NCBI RefSeq assembly: GCF_029910535.1
Contig: NZ_CP069362.1
Span: 1,922,001-1,986,000 of the forward strand
Length of the DNA: 64,000 bases
Direction of reading: 5' to 3'
Origin: Marinitoga aeolica
GTDB taxonomy: Bacteria; Thermotogota; Thermotogae; Petrotogales; Petrotogaceae
Part shown: positions 22,328 through 32,198 of the stretch, piece after piece
Layout: each line of letters starts with the position of its first letter
Numbering within the stretch: the first letter of the stretch is position 1
The notes under the pieces: model-generated
Told to the model about the DNA's origin: nothing
Database searches by the model: none
The model's input: the letters and a program-made list of their open reading frames with translations, nothing else
Made by a program: the position numbers and the translations under genes

Positions 22328-24361
22328 TCATAATTCGTTTAAGTTTGTAATGTCGAGAATTAAAGCAATTCTACCATCACCTAGTATAGCACCACCACTA
22401 AATTCTTTTACGCTATTTAAGTATTTACCGAGAGATTTTATAACGATATCATCCTGTCCTAAAAGATTATCAACAACAACACCATATTTTCTGTTGGCAG
22501 TTTTTACAATAACAACCTTTTCTGTTAATGAGTCTTCAACGTTAGGCATATTAAATACATCTCTTAGTCTAATTAATGGTATTACTTCACCTCTTAACAC
22601 AAATACTTCGTTGCCCTGAACAATTCTTATATCTCCGTCTGTGATTTTTTGTGTTGTATCAATATTAGCAATTGGAATAGCATATACATAATCATCTATT
22701 GTTACCAATAAAACCTGGATAATAGAAAGAGTTAAAGGCAATCTGATAATTATTTTTGTTCCAATATCTTTTTTGGAAGATATGGTTACACTTCCGTTTA
22801 AAGATTCAACTACGGTTTTAACAACGTCCATTCCCACGCCACGTCCGGACAGATCGGTAGCTTTACTTTTAGTAGAAAATCCGGGCAAAAATATAAACGA
22901 AAATACTTCTTCATCGCTCATTGTGGGAATCATTGATGGGTCAACTAATCCTTTTTCAATAGCTTTGTTTGCAATAATATCTCTATCCAATCCTTTTCCA
23001 TCATCTTCAACACTGATTACAACTCCATCCCCTTCATGCCATGCGGATAATTTTATAGTACCAACTTTTGGTTTTCCTTTTTTTATTCTTTCTTCAACTG
23101 GCTCTATACCATGATCAATCGAATTTCTTATTAAATGAATTAAAGGATCACCGATTTCATCTACAACAGTTCTATCGAGTTCTGTATCTTCACCCTCTAT
23201 AATTAGATTTACTTCTTTACCTAATTTTTTTGCAGTATCTCTAACAACCCTTGGAAATCTGTTGAAAACAAAAGCAATTGGAATCATTCTTATTTTCATA
23301 ACAATATTTTGAAGGTCGAGAGTTATTCTGCTTAAATTTGCCAAACTTTCATCAACATCTTTTATTTCATATTTTCTTAGTGTTTCGGTTATCCTACTCC
23401 TTGAAATAACCAATTCAGCCATTAAATTCATTAATTGATCCAACTTTTCAATATCAACCCGTACAGATTGAAGCTGTATTTTCTTTTTTTGATTTGTTGA
23501 ATTTTCTACAGTAACATTTGATTTTTGTTGCGGTGAGTTATTTTCTGATGATTCAAATTTTTCCTGTTTTTCAAAATCAGAAGATTCAAATTCATTAACC
23601 GCAACACTTTCTACTTCAGAAATACTTAATATATTATCTCTAAGTTCATCGGCAGGAGTATTGATAATCACACCCAGTTCTATTTCTAAATCAAATTTTT
23701 CATCTTCAATATCCTGAGATGAAGGATTTGTATAAACCACTTCTCCACCTAAATCATCGATTTTATGCAATACCATAAAAGCTCTCGCAGCTTTTAATTG
23801 AACATTTTTATCAAACTTAACTTTTATCAAAAAGAAATTTAAATTCTTTTCTTTAGCGACATTAAAAAGATTTTTCAATGATTCTCTTGTGATATCATCA
23901 AGATGTAAAAGTTTGTCAGAATCGTTTGAAGTAATTTCTTTAGTATTTTCAGATGTTTTTTCATTAATTTGTTCAGAAGTACTAATATATTTCTCAAGTA
24001 TAGAAATCAGATCATCTAGTGATTTTAAATTTCCTTTCCCACCATTAGAAATATCTACTATACTTTCATTTAACGCATCAAGAGTTTTGAAAAGAAGATC
24101 TATTAGTTCAGTATCAACTTTGGTTTCTCCTTTTCTAATTTTATCCAGAATGTTTTCCATCTTATGAGATACTTTTGCAATTTTATCAAATCCCATTGTT
24201 CCAGCCATACCTTTAAAAGTATGCATAACCCTAAATATTTCGTTGACTTTTTCTAAATTTTCTGGATTATTTTCAAGTTCTAAAAGTTCTTCATTTAATC
24301 TTTGTAAATTTTCATTAGCTTCTTCGATAAATACATTTAAATAAACATCCATTTCTCCCAT
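22328..24361 (-). CDS. cheA: Chemotaxis histidine kinase CheA
   Basis: The product is 677 aa with the usual P1-P5 order. The P1 Hpt has the phosphorylated His47 in [16 protein letters not shown]2-like region spans about 165-260, then a low-complexity linker, then the P3 dimerisation helices (about 310-370). The P4 kinase has N-box [13 protein letters not shown]1 DDGKGLD and G2 GRGVGMDVV. The P5 CheW-like domain spans about 545-677. SD AGGAGGT precedes the ATG. It begins 11 bp after cinA, so it is probably read from the cinA promoter. Confidence 0.97.
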   Translation of the reverse strand: MGEMDVYLNVFIEEANENLQRLNEELLELENNPENLEKVNEIFRVMHTFKGMAGTMGFDKIAKVSHKMENILDKIRKGETKVDTELIDLLFKTLDALNESIVDISNGGKGNLKSLDDLISILEKYISTSEQINEKTSENTKEITSNDSDKLLHLDDITRESLKNLFNVAKEKNLNFFLIKVKFDKNVQLKAARAFMVLHKIDDLGGEVVYTNPSSQDIEDEKFDLEIELGVIINTPADELRDNILSISEVESVAVNEFESSDFEKQEKFESSENNSPQQKSNVTVENSTNQKKKIQLQSVRVDIEKLDQLMNLMAELVISRSRITETLRKYEIKDVDESLANLSRITLDLQNIVMKIRMIPIAFVFNRFPRVVRDTAKKLGKEVNLIIEGEDTELDRTVVDEIGDPLIHLIRNSIDHGIEPVEERIKKGKPKVGTIKLSAWHEGDGVVISVEDDGKGLDRDIIANKAIEKGLVDPSMIPTMSDEEVFSFIFLPGFSTKSKATDLSGRGVGMDVVKTVVESLNGSVTISSKKDIGTKIIIRLPLTLSIIQVLLVTIDDYVYAIPIANIDTTQKITDGDIRIVQGNEVFVLRGEVIPLIRLRDVFNMPNVEDSLTEKVVIVKTANRKYGVVVDNLLGQDDIVIKSLGKYLNSVKEFSGGAILGDGRIALILDITNLNEL

Positions 24362-24372
24362 AAAAAAACCTC

Positions 24373-25581
24373 CTATAAAAACAGTTTTAATAATCTTATT
24401 AGCGAGTAATAAGCGGCTTTTTTTCTAATTAAATCTCGATTACCAGAAAATATCTTTTTTTCTATTATGATTTTATCATAAAATTTATTATAAAATCCAA
24501 AATAAACTGTGCCTACAGGTTTATTAAGAGATCCTCCCTTTGGTCCCGCAATGCCGCTTACGGAAATTGAAAAATCGGTTTCGAGAATATTAGCTATATT
24601 TTTTGCCATTAATTCTACAGTTTCTGCACTGACTGCTCCAAACTTTTTCAAAATATTTTCATCAATATCTAATAGTTTATTTTTTACATCATTAGAGTAA
24701 GCAACAATAGTACCTTTATAAACCTTTGATGAGCCAGGTGTATCAGTTATAATCTTTCCTATTAATCCACCTGTACACGATTCGGCAGTGGAAATTGTTT
24801 TGTTTTTAGATACTAATTTATTTAAAATAATTTTTATTAGATTATTTGGAACAATATATTGAGAAAAATTTTCATGAATAAAATTAATAATATCTTTTAT
24901 TTTTTCTTTATTGTCTTTAAAAATCAAAGACGGTCCTATTGGTAATTCTAATTTTGTTGAATATCTAATATTTTCCAATTTTTTTTCTAGCATAGACATT
25001 AATTGTGATTCAGTAATATTATAAAATTGAATTTTATAAATATTTCCCTTTTTTAAATTAAATTTAGATATAATATAGTCTAAAAATTTTTTAAAAATAT
25101 CAATAGCCTCATTTGGCGGGCCTGGTAATAAGATATAATGTTTATTGTATTTTGTAATATATAAACCAGGGGCACTACCAATATCGTTTTTTAAAATTAA
25201 AGAGTTCTTAAACACAAAAGCCTGTTTTTTTATTAATTTATTAGGAGTTTTTCCAAATTTTTTATATCTCATATGGATATTATCAAAAATTTCTTTATTA
25301 AAGATAAGATCTTCATTTAAAAATTCTGAAACAGCATCTCTTGTTATATCATCATTTGTGGAGCCTAATCCACCTGTAATTACAATTAAATCATTATATT
25401 TTGAAAGAAAATCCAGAGATGATATAATATTGTCCTTTTTATCATTAACATTAATATGGAAAGAAATATCAAAACCTATTGAATATAGTATATTCGATAT
25501 TTCTTTTGCTGTGGTGTTTAAAATATCTCCTTCAACAATTTCATCACCGGTGCTTAGAATAGCAGCTTTAATATTTATCAC
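24373..25581 (-). CDS. cinA: CinA family protein (nucleotide-pyrophosphatase/NMN deamidase type)
   Basis: The frame is about 400 aa. The N-terminal MoCF-like domain (about 1-165) has [22 protein letters not shown] and LPGPPNEA. The C-terminal PncC-like amidase domain (about 245-402) has [16 protein letters not shown] and SGIAGPKGG; in related proteins it deamidates NMN. The GTG at 25581 lies within the SD itself. GGGAGTGA is followed after 5 nt by ATT (25572-25570), and reading from there gives (M)[11 protein letters not shown], matching the usual MKAEI... start of CinA proteins. An ATT start is therefore likely; coordinates use the longer frame. It heads the che-fli operon. Confidence 0.93.
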   Translation of the reverse strand: MINIKAAILSTGDEIVEGDILNTTAKEISNILYSIGFDISFHINVNDKKDNIISSLDFLSKYNDLIVITGGLGSTNDDITRDAVSEFLNEDLIFNKEIFDNIHMRYKKFGKTPNKLIKKQAFVFKNSLILKNDIGSAPGLYITKYNKHYILLPGPPNEAIDIFKKFLDYIISKFNLKKGNIYKIQFYNITESQLMSMLEKKLENIRYSTKLELPIGPSLIFKDNKEKIKDIINFIHENFSQYIVPNNLIKIILNKLVSKNKTISTAESCTGGLIGKIITDTPGSSKVYKGTIVAYSNDVKNKLLDIDENILKKFGAVSAETVELMAKNIANILETDFSISVSGIAGPKGGSLNKPVGTVYFGFYNKFYDKIIIEKKIFSGNRDLIRKKAAYYSLIRLLKLFL

Positions 25582-25602
25582 TCCCGTAATTTTCTTACTT
25601 AT

Positions 25603-25632
25603 ATTTTACCACAAAAAAGAAAAAAGTGTAAA
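25603..25632 (-). promoter_or_regulatory. Promoter of the cinA-che-fli operon
   Basis: On the minus strand TTTACA (25632-25627) is followed after 18 bp by an extended -10, TGG-TAAAAT (25611-25603). The same TGTGGTAAAAT string appears before the Omp-alpha gene and, as TGTGGTATAAT, before the 27795-28037 gene. It looks like a housekeeping, not a sigma-28, promoter. Confidence 0.6.
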
Positions 25633-25640
25633 TTTATAAA

Positions 25641-27794
25641 TTATTTAGAAATTAAAACAATAATACTTTTTGATTTAACTGTGTAATAATTAGTAACTTT
25701 TTGTGGAAATTCGAGAAAGTCATTTGGAGAATCAAAATATGTATCAATTACACGAAACCAATTTTTATTATGAAGTTTTGGTAATGTGAATTCTAAATCT
25801 TTTTCATAAAAATTCAAAGCAACATAAATATCATTATCTGGAGGAACATCCTGATTTACAAAATCTATTCCACTAATCATAAAAGCTAATGATTTTGAAT
25901 TATATGAAAAATCAGGTTGATATAAATTTACACCATGCCAGGTAATATCGGGTATTCCATCACCTGTATAATCTTTTCCAGTGAAAAAATGTTCTCTTCT
26001 TAAGGTGTGGTGTGATTTTCTAAAGTTTATTAGATGTCTAACAAATCTAAAGATATCCTGAAATTTTTCTTTTCTTTCCCAATCAACCCAATTTTTAATT
26101 GTATCCTGACAATATGCATTATTATTTCCATATTGGGTTCTACAAAATTCATCACCCATATATATCATAGGTGTTCCCTGAGATATCATAAGTATAGTAA
26201 AGAAATTTTTTATTTGTCTTTTTCTTATATTAAGTATATTTTCATCGTTTGTTTCGCCTTCTACTCCATAATTAAAACTATAATTATCATTGGCACCGTC
26301 ATTATTATTTTCACCATTTTCTTCATTATGTTTTTTATTATAGGAAACCAAATCCCACATTGTAAAACCGTCGTGAGAAGTTATAAAATTAACGCTTGCA
26401 ACAGGAGATTTATTTCCGTATAAATCCTCACTTCCGGCAATTCTACATGCAATTTCTCCAACTAAACCTTTATCGCCTTTAACAAATTTTCTTACAGAAT
26501 CTCGGAATTTTCCATTCCATTCAGCCCATCCTTCCGGGAATGATCCCAAAAAATATCCACCTGCTGCATCCCAACCTTCTGCTATTAATTTAGAATCTGA
26601 AATAATAGGATCTTCAGCTATATCTTTTAATAAAGAAAGATCTCCTATCCAATTTCCATTAGTATCTCTTCCTAAAATAGATGCTAAATCAAACCTAAAT
26701 CCATCCACATGCATTTCTGTTACCCAATATCTCAAACTATCAATAATAAGGTTTTTAACTACAGTATGGTTACAATTAAAAGTATTCCCACAACCCGAAT
26801 AGTTTTCGTAATATCTTTTGTTTTTACTTAAAATATAATAAATAGGGTTATCAAGTCCTCTAAAAGATAATGTTGGGCCTAATTCATTGCCTTCGCCGGT
26901 ATGGTTATATACAACATCCAAAATGATTTCAAAACCTTCTTTATGAAGTATTTTTACAAAATCTTTAAATAAAAAAACTTGTTCTCCAATTTTTAAACCG
27001 TCTGAATAATTTCCTGTTACAGCAAAAAAACTTAAAGGATTGTATCCCCATACATCTTTTAGTCTCTCTCCGGTAATAGGATTTGTTCTAATTATAGAGT
27101 TAGGGTTAAATTCAAAAATAGGCATTAATTCTATAGCATTAACTCCTAATTCTTTTAAATAATCCAATTTTTCAATAATGCCTTTAAATGTTCCTCTGGA
27201 CATAACACTTGAATTAGGATTCATAGTATATAATCTTATATTCATTTCATATATTATTAAATCTTTTAAAGGAATTCTTGGATGAACATCATCTTCCCAA
27301 TCATATACAGAATCATCTATTACTATGGATTTTGTAGGACTTTTTGCTGAATCAATAGTGGAGAAAGATAAATCGAGTAATGAAGAATTTTTATCATAAC
27401 CGTAAACGCTATCTTCATCCCAATTATATGAACCAGAAATAGCTTTGGCATATGGGTCTGAAAGTAGTTTATATTTATTAAATCTATATCCATTCATTGG
27501 GTCGTATATTCCATCAACGCGCCAACCATAAAACTGTCCATGTTTTATACCATGAATATATATATGCCATATATTTCCAGTTTTGTTCTTTACAGGATGA
27601 AGGTGAAAAACATGAGAAGGTTCATCATCATAAAAGTTTTGATATAATTCTAAAGATACATTTTTACCATTTTTTGTAAATAAAGCAAAATTAACTCCCC
27701 CAGCATCAACTGTGGCTCCTAATTTTGGGAAACCTCTTTCTGTTTTCAGTGGAACGCTTTTATCGGGGTTATCATAATAAAAATAATTTTCCAT
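25641..27794 (-). CDS. glgX: Glycogen debranching enzyme GlgX / isoamylase-type
   Basis: The product is 717 aa of glycoside hydrolase family 13. An N-terminal CBM48-like domain (about 20-130, GATVDAGGVNFALFTKNGK) precedes the (beta/alpha)8 barrel. Barrel motifs are DVVYNHTGEG (region I), VDGFRFDLASILG (region II, nucleophile Asp), LIAEGWDAAG (region III, acid Glu) and FITSHDGFTMWDLV (region IV). It hydrolyses alpha-1,6 branches of glycogen or related glucans. No signal peptide, so cytoplasmic. Start ATG overlaps the stop of the upstream small gene. Confidence 0.94.
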   Translation of the reverse strand: MENYFYYDNPDKSVPLKTERGFPKLGATVDAGGVNFALFTKNGKNVSLELYQNFYDDEPSHVFHLHPVKNKTGNIWHIYIHGIKHGQFYGWRVDGIYDPMNGYRFNKYKLLSDPYAKAISGSYNWDEDSVYGYDKNSSLLDLSFSTIDSAKSPTKSIVIDDSVYDWEDDVHPRIPLKDLIIYEMNIRLYTMNPNSSVMSRGTFKGIIEKLDYLKELGVNAIELMPIFEFNPNSIIRTNPITGERLKDVWGYNPLSFFAVTGNYSDGLKIGEQVFLFKDFVKILHKEGFEIILDVVYNHTGEGNELGPTLSFRGLDNPIYYILSKNKRYYENYSGCGNTFNCNHTVVKNLIIDSLRYWVTEMHVDGFRFDLASILGRDTNGNWIGDLSLLKDIAEDPIISDSKLIAEGWDAAGGYFLGSFPEGWAEWNGKFRDSVRKFVKGDKGLVGEIACRIAGSEDLYGNKSPVASVNFITSHDGFTMWDLVSYNKKHNEENGENNNDGANDNYSFNYGVEGETNDENILNIRKRQIKNFFTILMISQGTPMIYMGDEFCRTQYGNNNAYCQDTIKNWVDWERKEKFQDIFRFVRHLINFRKSHHTLRREHFFTGKDYTGDGIPDITWHGVNLYQPDFSYNSKSLAFMISGIDFVNQDVPPDNDIYVALNFYEKDLEFTLPKLHNKNWFRVIDTYFDSPNDFLEFPQKVTNYYTVKSKSIIVLISK

Positions 27795-28037
27795 TTAATC
27801 ATCCTTTATTTTTTCATTTAATGCTTTTTTCAACGCTTTTTTTACCTCAAAATCCTCCTGTTTCAATTCGTTTATTAAATCACCAATTTTCCAATTAACA
27901 TTTGTTTTTGTAGTTGTAGCAAAGATAATTCTTGGTAATCCATCAACGTTTTTAATAGCTTTCATTATTTTATTTATTTCCTCACTATCAAATCCATTTA
28001 AAATAATTACAGGTGTATCTTTTACTTCGTTGAACAT
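27795..28037 (-). CDS. DUF3783-type small protein
   Basis: The product is 80 aa. The pattern VIILNGFDSEEINKIM...IIFATTTKTNVNWKIGDLINELKQE fits the DUF3783 family (function unknown), in which an A-T-x-x-N-x-x-W-x-h-x-x-L string is conserved. SD GGAGGT precedes the ATG. It is the first gene of a two-gene unit with glgX, whose start touches its stop; this does not define its function. Confidence 0.8.
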   Translation of the reverse strand: MFNEVKDTPVIILNGFDSEEINKIMKAIKNVDGLPRIIFATTTKTNVNWKIGDLINELKQEDFEVKKALKKALNEKIKDD

Positions 28038-28072
28038 GCTTTAACCTCCAATGTGAAAATTTATCTATTTTT

Positions 28073-28084
28073 ATTATACCACAA
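28073..28084 (-). promoter_or_regulatory. Extended -10 promoter of the DUF3783-glgX unit
   Basis: TTGTGGTATAAT on the minus strand (28084-28073), a TGn extended -10, about 35 bp upstream of the start. No convincing -35. Confidence 0.5.
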
Positions 28085-28140
28085 TCTAAAAAATATAAAT
28101 AATTACTATTTAGAACATTTAATATTTTTTGTTAGTTCTC

Positions 28141-28169
28141 TTGACAAAAATAAAAAAAAATAGTATAAT
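28141..28169 (+). promoter_or_regulatory. Rubredoxin promoter
   Basis: Consensus TTGACA (28141-28146), 17-bp spacer, TATAAT (28164-28169). It is the best sigma-70-type match in the window. Confidence 0.85.
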
Positions 28170-28225
28170 ATTTTTGGAACCATTACAAAATTAAAAAAAA
28201 TAAAATTTAAAATGGAGGGATATTT

Positions 28226-28387
28226 ATGAAAAAATATGTATGTACAGTTTGTGGTTATATTTACGATCCTGAAGAAGGAGATCCAACAGCAGGTATTCCT
28301 GCAGGAACATCATTTGATGATTTACCAGAAGATTGGGTATGTCCAATGTGCGGTGTAGGAAAAGATATGTTTGAAGCACAAGAATAA
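28226..28387 (+). CDS. Rubredoxin
   Basis: The product is 53 aa, the standard rubredoxin size. The two iron-binding knuckles are CTVCG (Cys6, Cys9) and CPMCG (Cys39, Cys42), and [20 protein letters not shown] and LPEDWVCP are family-typical. It is a one-electron carrier, in anaerobes often feeding superoxide or oxygen/peroxide detoxification enzymes. SD GGAGGG precedes the ATG. The gene stands alone, with its own consensus promoter and terminator, between two minus-strand units; no redox partner is adjacent. Confidence 0.97.
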   Translation: MKKYVCTVCGYIYDPEEGDPTAGIPAGTSFDDLPEDWVCPMCGVGKDMFEAQE

Positions 28388-28398
28388 TTAAAAAAATT

Positions 28399-28423
28399 AA
28401 GTGCAGCATATATTGCTGCACTT
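28399..28423. terminator. Bidirectional terminator between rubredoxin and uvrA
   Basis: A perfect 10-bp stem AAGTGCAGCA/TGCTGCACTT. On the minus strand it is followed by AATTTTTTT, so it serves uvrA well. On the plus strand the tail TTTAATTATTT is weaker. Confidence 0.75.
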
Positions 28424-28426
28424 TAA

Positions 28427-31252
28427 TTATTTATATAATATTCTTTTTAAATAATTTCCAGTATATGTGTTTGCTTTAATAATATCCTCTACGCTTCCTT
28501 GAGCAATAATATATCCTCCGTTTTCACCACCTTCAGGGCCAAGATCTATTATATAGTCTGCATTTTTTACAACATCTAAATTGTGTTCAATAATAATGAC
28601 AGTATTGCCTTTCTCCACTAATTTATGTAAAACTTCAATTAATTTTTTTACATCTTCAAAATGAAGACCTGTTGTTGGTTCATCCAAGAAATATACAGTT
28701 TTTCCAGTAGATCTTTTCCTTAATTCAGAGGTTAATTTTATTCTCTGTGCTTCTCCACCTGATAATGTAGTTGCAGGTTGTCCTAATTTGATATAACCTA
28801 CACCAACGTCGGTTAATAATTTGAGGATGTTTTTAATTCGTGGAATATTTTGAAAGAAATCTAAAGCTTCTTCTACAGACATGTCTAATATATCAGCGAT
28901 AGATTTTCCTTTGTATTTTACACTTAATGTTTCTTTGTTATATCTTTTGCCTTTGCATACGTCACAGGTGACATATACATCAGGTAAAAATTGCATTTCA
29001 ATTTTTAGATATCCATTTCCGTTACATGCTTCGCAACGTCCTCCTTTAACATTAAAACTAAATCTGCCTTTTTTAAAACCTTTCATTCTTGCTTCTTTGG
29101 TGGCTGCAAATAAATCTCTTATTAAATCAAAAACTCCTGTATAAGTAGCTGGATTACTACGTGGAGTTCTACCAATAGGTGATTGATCAATCGCAATAAC
29201 ATTATCTATGTATTCTAAACCTTCTATTTTTTTATAATATCCCGGTTTTACTTTTGCACTGCGTAGTTCTTTTATTAATGCTGGATATAGCGTATCCATT
29301 ATCAATGAAGACTTCCCAGAACCAGAAACACCTGTAACAACAATAAATTTGCCCAATGGAAATTCAACATCTATATTTTTTAAATTATTATGTGAAGCTC
29401 CATATAATTTTAGAGATGTGTTTTTTTCTACTCTTTTGGTTTTATATTTGATTATTTCAATTTTTTTCTTTCCCGTTATATATTGACCTGTTAAAGAGTC
29501 TTTTGGATTTTTTAACAAATTTCTAATCCAACCGCTATATACAACATTGCCTCCATTGATACCAGCACCAGGTCCTAGATCTACTATATAATCCGATGAT
29601 TTTATAACTTCTTCGTCATGTTCTACAATCAATACAGTATTTCCAAGATCTTTCAATTTTTTTAATGTATTTATTAATCTTTCATTATCACGTGGATGTA
29701 GCCCAATTGTTGGCTCGTCTAAAACATAGGTAACTCCAGTTAATCCAGAACCTATTTGAGTGGCTAATCGCACTCTTTGAGACTCTCCACCAGAAAGTGT
29801 ATTAGCGCTTCTGGAAAGTGAGATATAACCAAGTCCAACATCTGTAAGAAAACCCAGACGTTTTTTTATTTCATTTAGTAGCTCACCGACAATTTTATAT
29901 TCGAAATCAGTTAACTCAATATTTTCGAAAAATTCTTTTGCTTTTTCTATAGGCATATCTGAAATTTCCTGTATATTCTTGTCGTTTATCTTAACACTTA
30001 AAGATTCATTTTTTAATCTTTTACCACCACAAGTCTGACATGTTTTCATCGTCATAAATTCATTTTGATAATAAGTTCTCATTTCATCTGAGTCAGTGGA
30101 TTTATATCTTCTTTCATACATGTTATATAGTCCTTCAAATTGTTTTTTAAATGTATAAACACCATTTGGAGTAATATATTCAAAAGAAATCTTATCTTTG
30201 GACCCATACAATAGAGCATTTTGAGTTTCAGTTTTTAAATCTCGTATTTTCTTGTTAGGATCATCATTATAATGCAAAATAACACGTTCTAATGTTTTAA
30301 TTAAATAACTATCTTTTCCACTTTTTGCCGCTCCGTTATAGATAGTTTTATCTGGGTCTAAAATATAAGTAGGTTCAAATTCGAACTTAAATCCAAGGCC
30401 ATGACAATCAGGACAGGCACCGTAAGGGCTATTAAATGAAAATAATTTTGGTGTTATTTCTGGAAAACTGAATCCACAATTTGGGCAAACCAATTTTTCG
30501 CTGTATGTTTTTGATTTAATTGTTTTTTCATTGATATCTAATTCTCTAATTTCAACAAAACCATCAGATTCTTTTAGGGATAATTCAATTGCCTCATATA
30601 ATCTTTCAAAATTTTCTTTTTTTAGTTTAAGTCTATCGATTAATAAATTTATAGTATGCCTATAGCTTTTTTTTAATGAAGATATATCTTCTAAATCATA
30701 TATTTCTCCATCTATTTCAACACGTTTATATCCATTTTTTTTCATTTGTTCTATTTCTTTTTTAAATTCACCTTTTTTTTCTTTAGCAATTGGTGCAAAC
30801 ACGTATATTCTTGAATTATTATCAAATTCACTATATACTTTATCTATTATTTCGTCAATAGATGATTTTTCTACTGGAATATTACATTTTGGACAATAAG
30901 GTTTGCCTATTCTTGCAAATAAAACTCTCATATAATCATAAATTTCTGTAACAGTTCCCACAGTTGAACGTGGATTGTGAGATACAGATTTTTGTTCAAT
31001 AGCAATAGCGGGGGATAACCCTTCTATATATTCAACATCTGGCTTTTTTAATTCACCTAAAAACATTCTTGCATAAGAAGATACAGATTCAAGATAGCGC
31101 CTTTGTCCTTCAGCATAAATTGTATCCATAGCCAGTGTGGATTTTCCAGAACCTGATAAACCAGAAATTACAACTAATTTATTTTTAGGAATTTTTACAT
31201 CTATATTTTTTAAATTATGTTCTCTTGCACCTTTTACAAAAATATAGTCCAT
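28427..31252 (-). CDS. uvrA: Excinuclease ABC subunit A
   Basis: The product is 941 aa, full UvrA length. Two ABC modules: Walker [15 protein letters not shown] (about 31) and [14 protein letters not shown] (about 640), with signatures LSGGESQR and LSGGEAQR. Zinc sites are CPKCN, CPNCG...CPDCHG and CEACNGNGY...CDVCKG. UvrA locates bulky lesions and loads UvrB. SD GAGGTG before the ATG. mfd, which recruits UvrA, is elsewhere in this window but not co-transcribed. Confidence 0.98.
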   Translation of the reverse strand: MDYIFVKGAREHNLKNIDVKIPKNKLVVISGLSGSGKSTLAMDTIYAEGQRRYLESVSSYARMFLGELKKPDVEYIEGLSPAIAIEQKSVSHNPRSTVGTVTEIYDYMRVLFARIGKPYCPKCNIPVEKSSIDEIIDKVYSEFDNNSRIYVFAPIAKEKKGEFKKEIEQMKKNGYKRVEIDGEIYDLEDISSLKKSYRHTINLLIDRLKLKKENFERLYEAIELSLKESDGFVEIRELDINEKTIKSKTYSEKLVCPNCGFSFPEITPKLFSFNSPYGACPDCHGLGFKFEFEPTYILDPDKTIYNGAAKSGKDSYLIKTLERVILHYNDDPNKKIRDLKTETQNALLYGSKDKISFEYITPNGVYTFKKQFEGLYNMYERRYKSTDSDEMRTYYQNEFMTMKTCQTCGGKRLKNESLSVKINDKNIQEISDMPIEKAKEFFENIELTDFEYKIVGELLNEIKKRLGFLTDVGLGYISLSRSANTLSGGESQRVRLATQIGSGLTGVTYVLDEPTIGLHPRDNERLINTLKKLKDLGNTVLIVEHDEEVIKSSDYIVDLGPGAGINGGNVVYSGWIRNLLKNPKDSLTGQYITGKKKIEIIKYKTKRVEKNTSLKLYGASHNNLKNIDVEFPLGKFIVVTGVSGSGKSSLIMDTLYPALIKELRSAKVKPGYYKKIEGLEYIDNVIAIDQSPIGRTPRSNPATYTGVFDLIRDLFAATKEARMKGFKKGRFSFNVKGGRCEACNGNGYLKIEMQFLPDVYVTCDVCKGKRYNKETLSVKYKGKSIADILDMSVEEALDFFQNIPRIKNILKLLTDVGVGYIKLGQPATTLSGGEAQRIKLTSELRKRSTGKTVYFLDEPTTGLHFEDVKKLIEVLHKLVEKGNTVIIIEHNLDVVKNADYIIDLGPEGGENGGYIIAQGSVEDIIKANTYTGNYLKRILYK

Positions 31253-31290
31253 TTTAACACCTCAATTTTAATAAAAATTGTCACATTTAT

Positions 31291-31299
31291 ATTATAACA
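31291..31299 (-). promoter_or_regulatory. uvrA extended -10 promoter
   Basis: TGTTATAAT on the minus strand, about 40 bp upstream of the uvrA ATG. The -35 zone is occupied by the hairpin at 31302-31319. No SOS box was recognised. Confidence 0.45.
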
Positions 31300-31301
31300 C
31301 A

Positions 31302-31616
31302 AAGCGCCCAAAGGCGCTTCAGACTGTTGACAAAATAAAATATGAAAAAATAATATGAGTGAATTCTTGAAAATTCCCAAACTTTCGCTTCGCGAAATTT
31401 TAAATATTATAAACTAAAATATTGCTTTATTTATAACCTATATTAATTATTGTATTTTTTTAATATATAAACATTTGTTTATTTTTAATGCTGCGCATTA
31501 AAAATATGTTCATGAGCATTTTTGAGGAATAAGAATTTTCACCGGATGAACAAATATTATTTTGAATATTTTATTTTGTACTTTGTTTACAAACTGAAGC
31601 GCCCAAAGGCGCTTCA
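31302..31616. repeat. Intergenic element E2, bounded by two identical hairpins
   Basis: This is the 361-bp gap between uvrA and the CPBP gene. AAGCGCC-CAAA-GGCGCTT occurs at both ends (31302-31319 and 31597-31614). Inward of each, inverted ends run GACTGTTGACAAAATAAAAT on the left and, on the other strand from the right, GTTTGTAAACAAAGTACAAA then ATAAAATATTC. An internal palindrome ATTTTTAATGC/GCATTAAAAAT lies at about 31481-31505. The right half has ATGAGCATTTTTGAGGA and AGAATTTTCAC, matching element E1. The right hairpin overlaps the CPBP stop and doubles as its terminator. No coding gene is seen. Confidence 0.55.
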
Positions 31617-32198
31617 ATTATATTTTTTATATATTCTATAAAATACTGGAAAATCAATTAAAAAATGAATTATTATAACGCTTAATAATCCATATTTATA
31701 ATTTACAATTGAAAAAAAGAATCCAAATGCAAATCTCACAGGAGAAATAAGTAAAAAATATCTTTTGCTTTCTATTCCATTAAAATAATTAAAAATATGC
31801 ATTAATGCAAATAAAGTCGAAGATATTATCGCTACTATAATTATATTTTCTACTGCTTGAAATAAATATTTATTCAATATCCCTCTAAAAAACACCTCTT
31901 CACTTGTTGCAGCAGATAGTGGAATTAAAATTAATCTTTTAATATTTAAATATATCCCAAATGATGGAAGTTTTACTATTTTTTCTGGTAATAATACAAT
32001 AACTATTCCATATACAATAAATATAATATAAAGTTGTAATGGTATATTTTTATATAGTTCCAATTTAAAAATTGGAATAAATAAAGAAAATATAATTATT
32101 TTTGTTAAAAGGCCCTTTTCAAATGGTATTTTTTTTTCTATAAAAAACACCATTAAAAAATATAAGGCAATTAGTAAGAACAATATCAAGTAGATCAT
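31614..32198 (-). CDS. CPBP-family intramembrane glutamic endopeptidase
   Basis: The product is 194 aa with about six membrane helices. CPBP (Rce1-like, Abi) motifs are visible: SEEVFFRG (EExxxR), FALMHIFNYF and a terminal IIHFLIDFP. These place the catalytic Glu and His residues in the membrane. Some relatives process peptides or act in bacteriocin self-immunity; nothing here points to a specific substrate. Its ATG overlaps the pyrG stop as ATGA, so it is translationally coupled to pyrG. Confidence 0.85.
   Translation of the reverse strand: MIYLILFLLIALYFLMVFFIEKKIPFEKGLLTKIIIFSLFIPIFKLELYKNIPLQLYIIFIVYGIVIVLLPEKIVKLPSFGIYLNIKRLILIPLSAATSEEVFFRGILNKYLFQAVENIIIVAIISSTLFALMHIFNYFNGIESKRYFLLISPVRFAFGFFFSIVNYKYGLLSVIIIHFLIDFPVFYRIYKKYN

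Noticed and set aside
31614-32198. The CPBP protease as part of a bacteriocin or defence locus
   Set aside because: It is coupled to pyrG and has no toxin, immunity or modification genes nearby.
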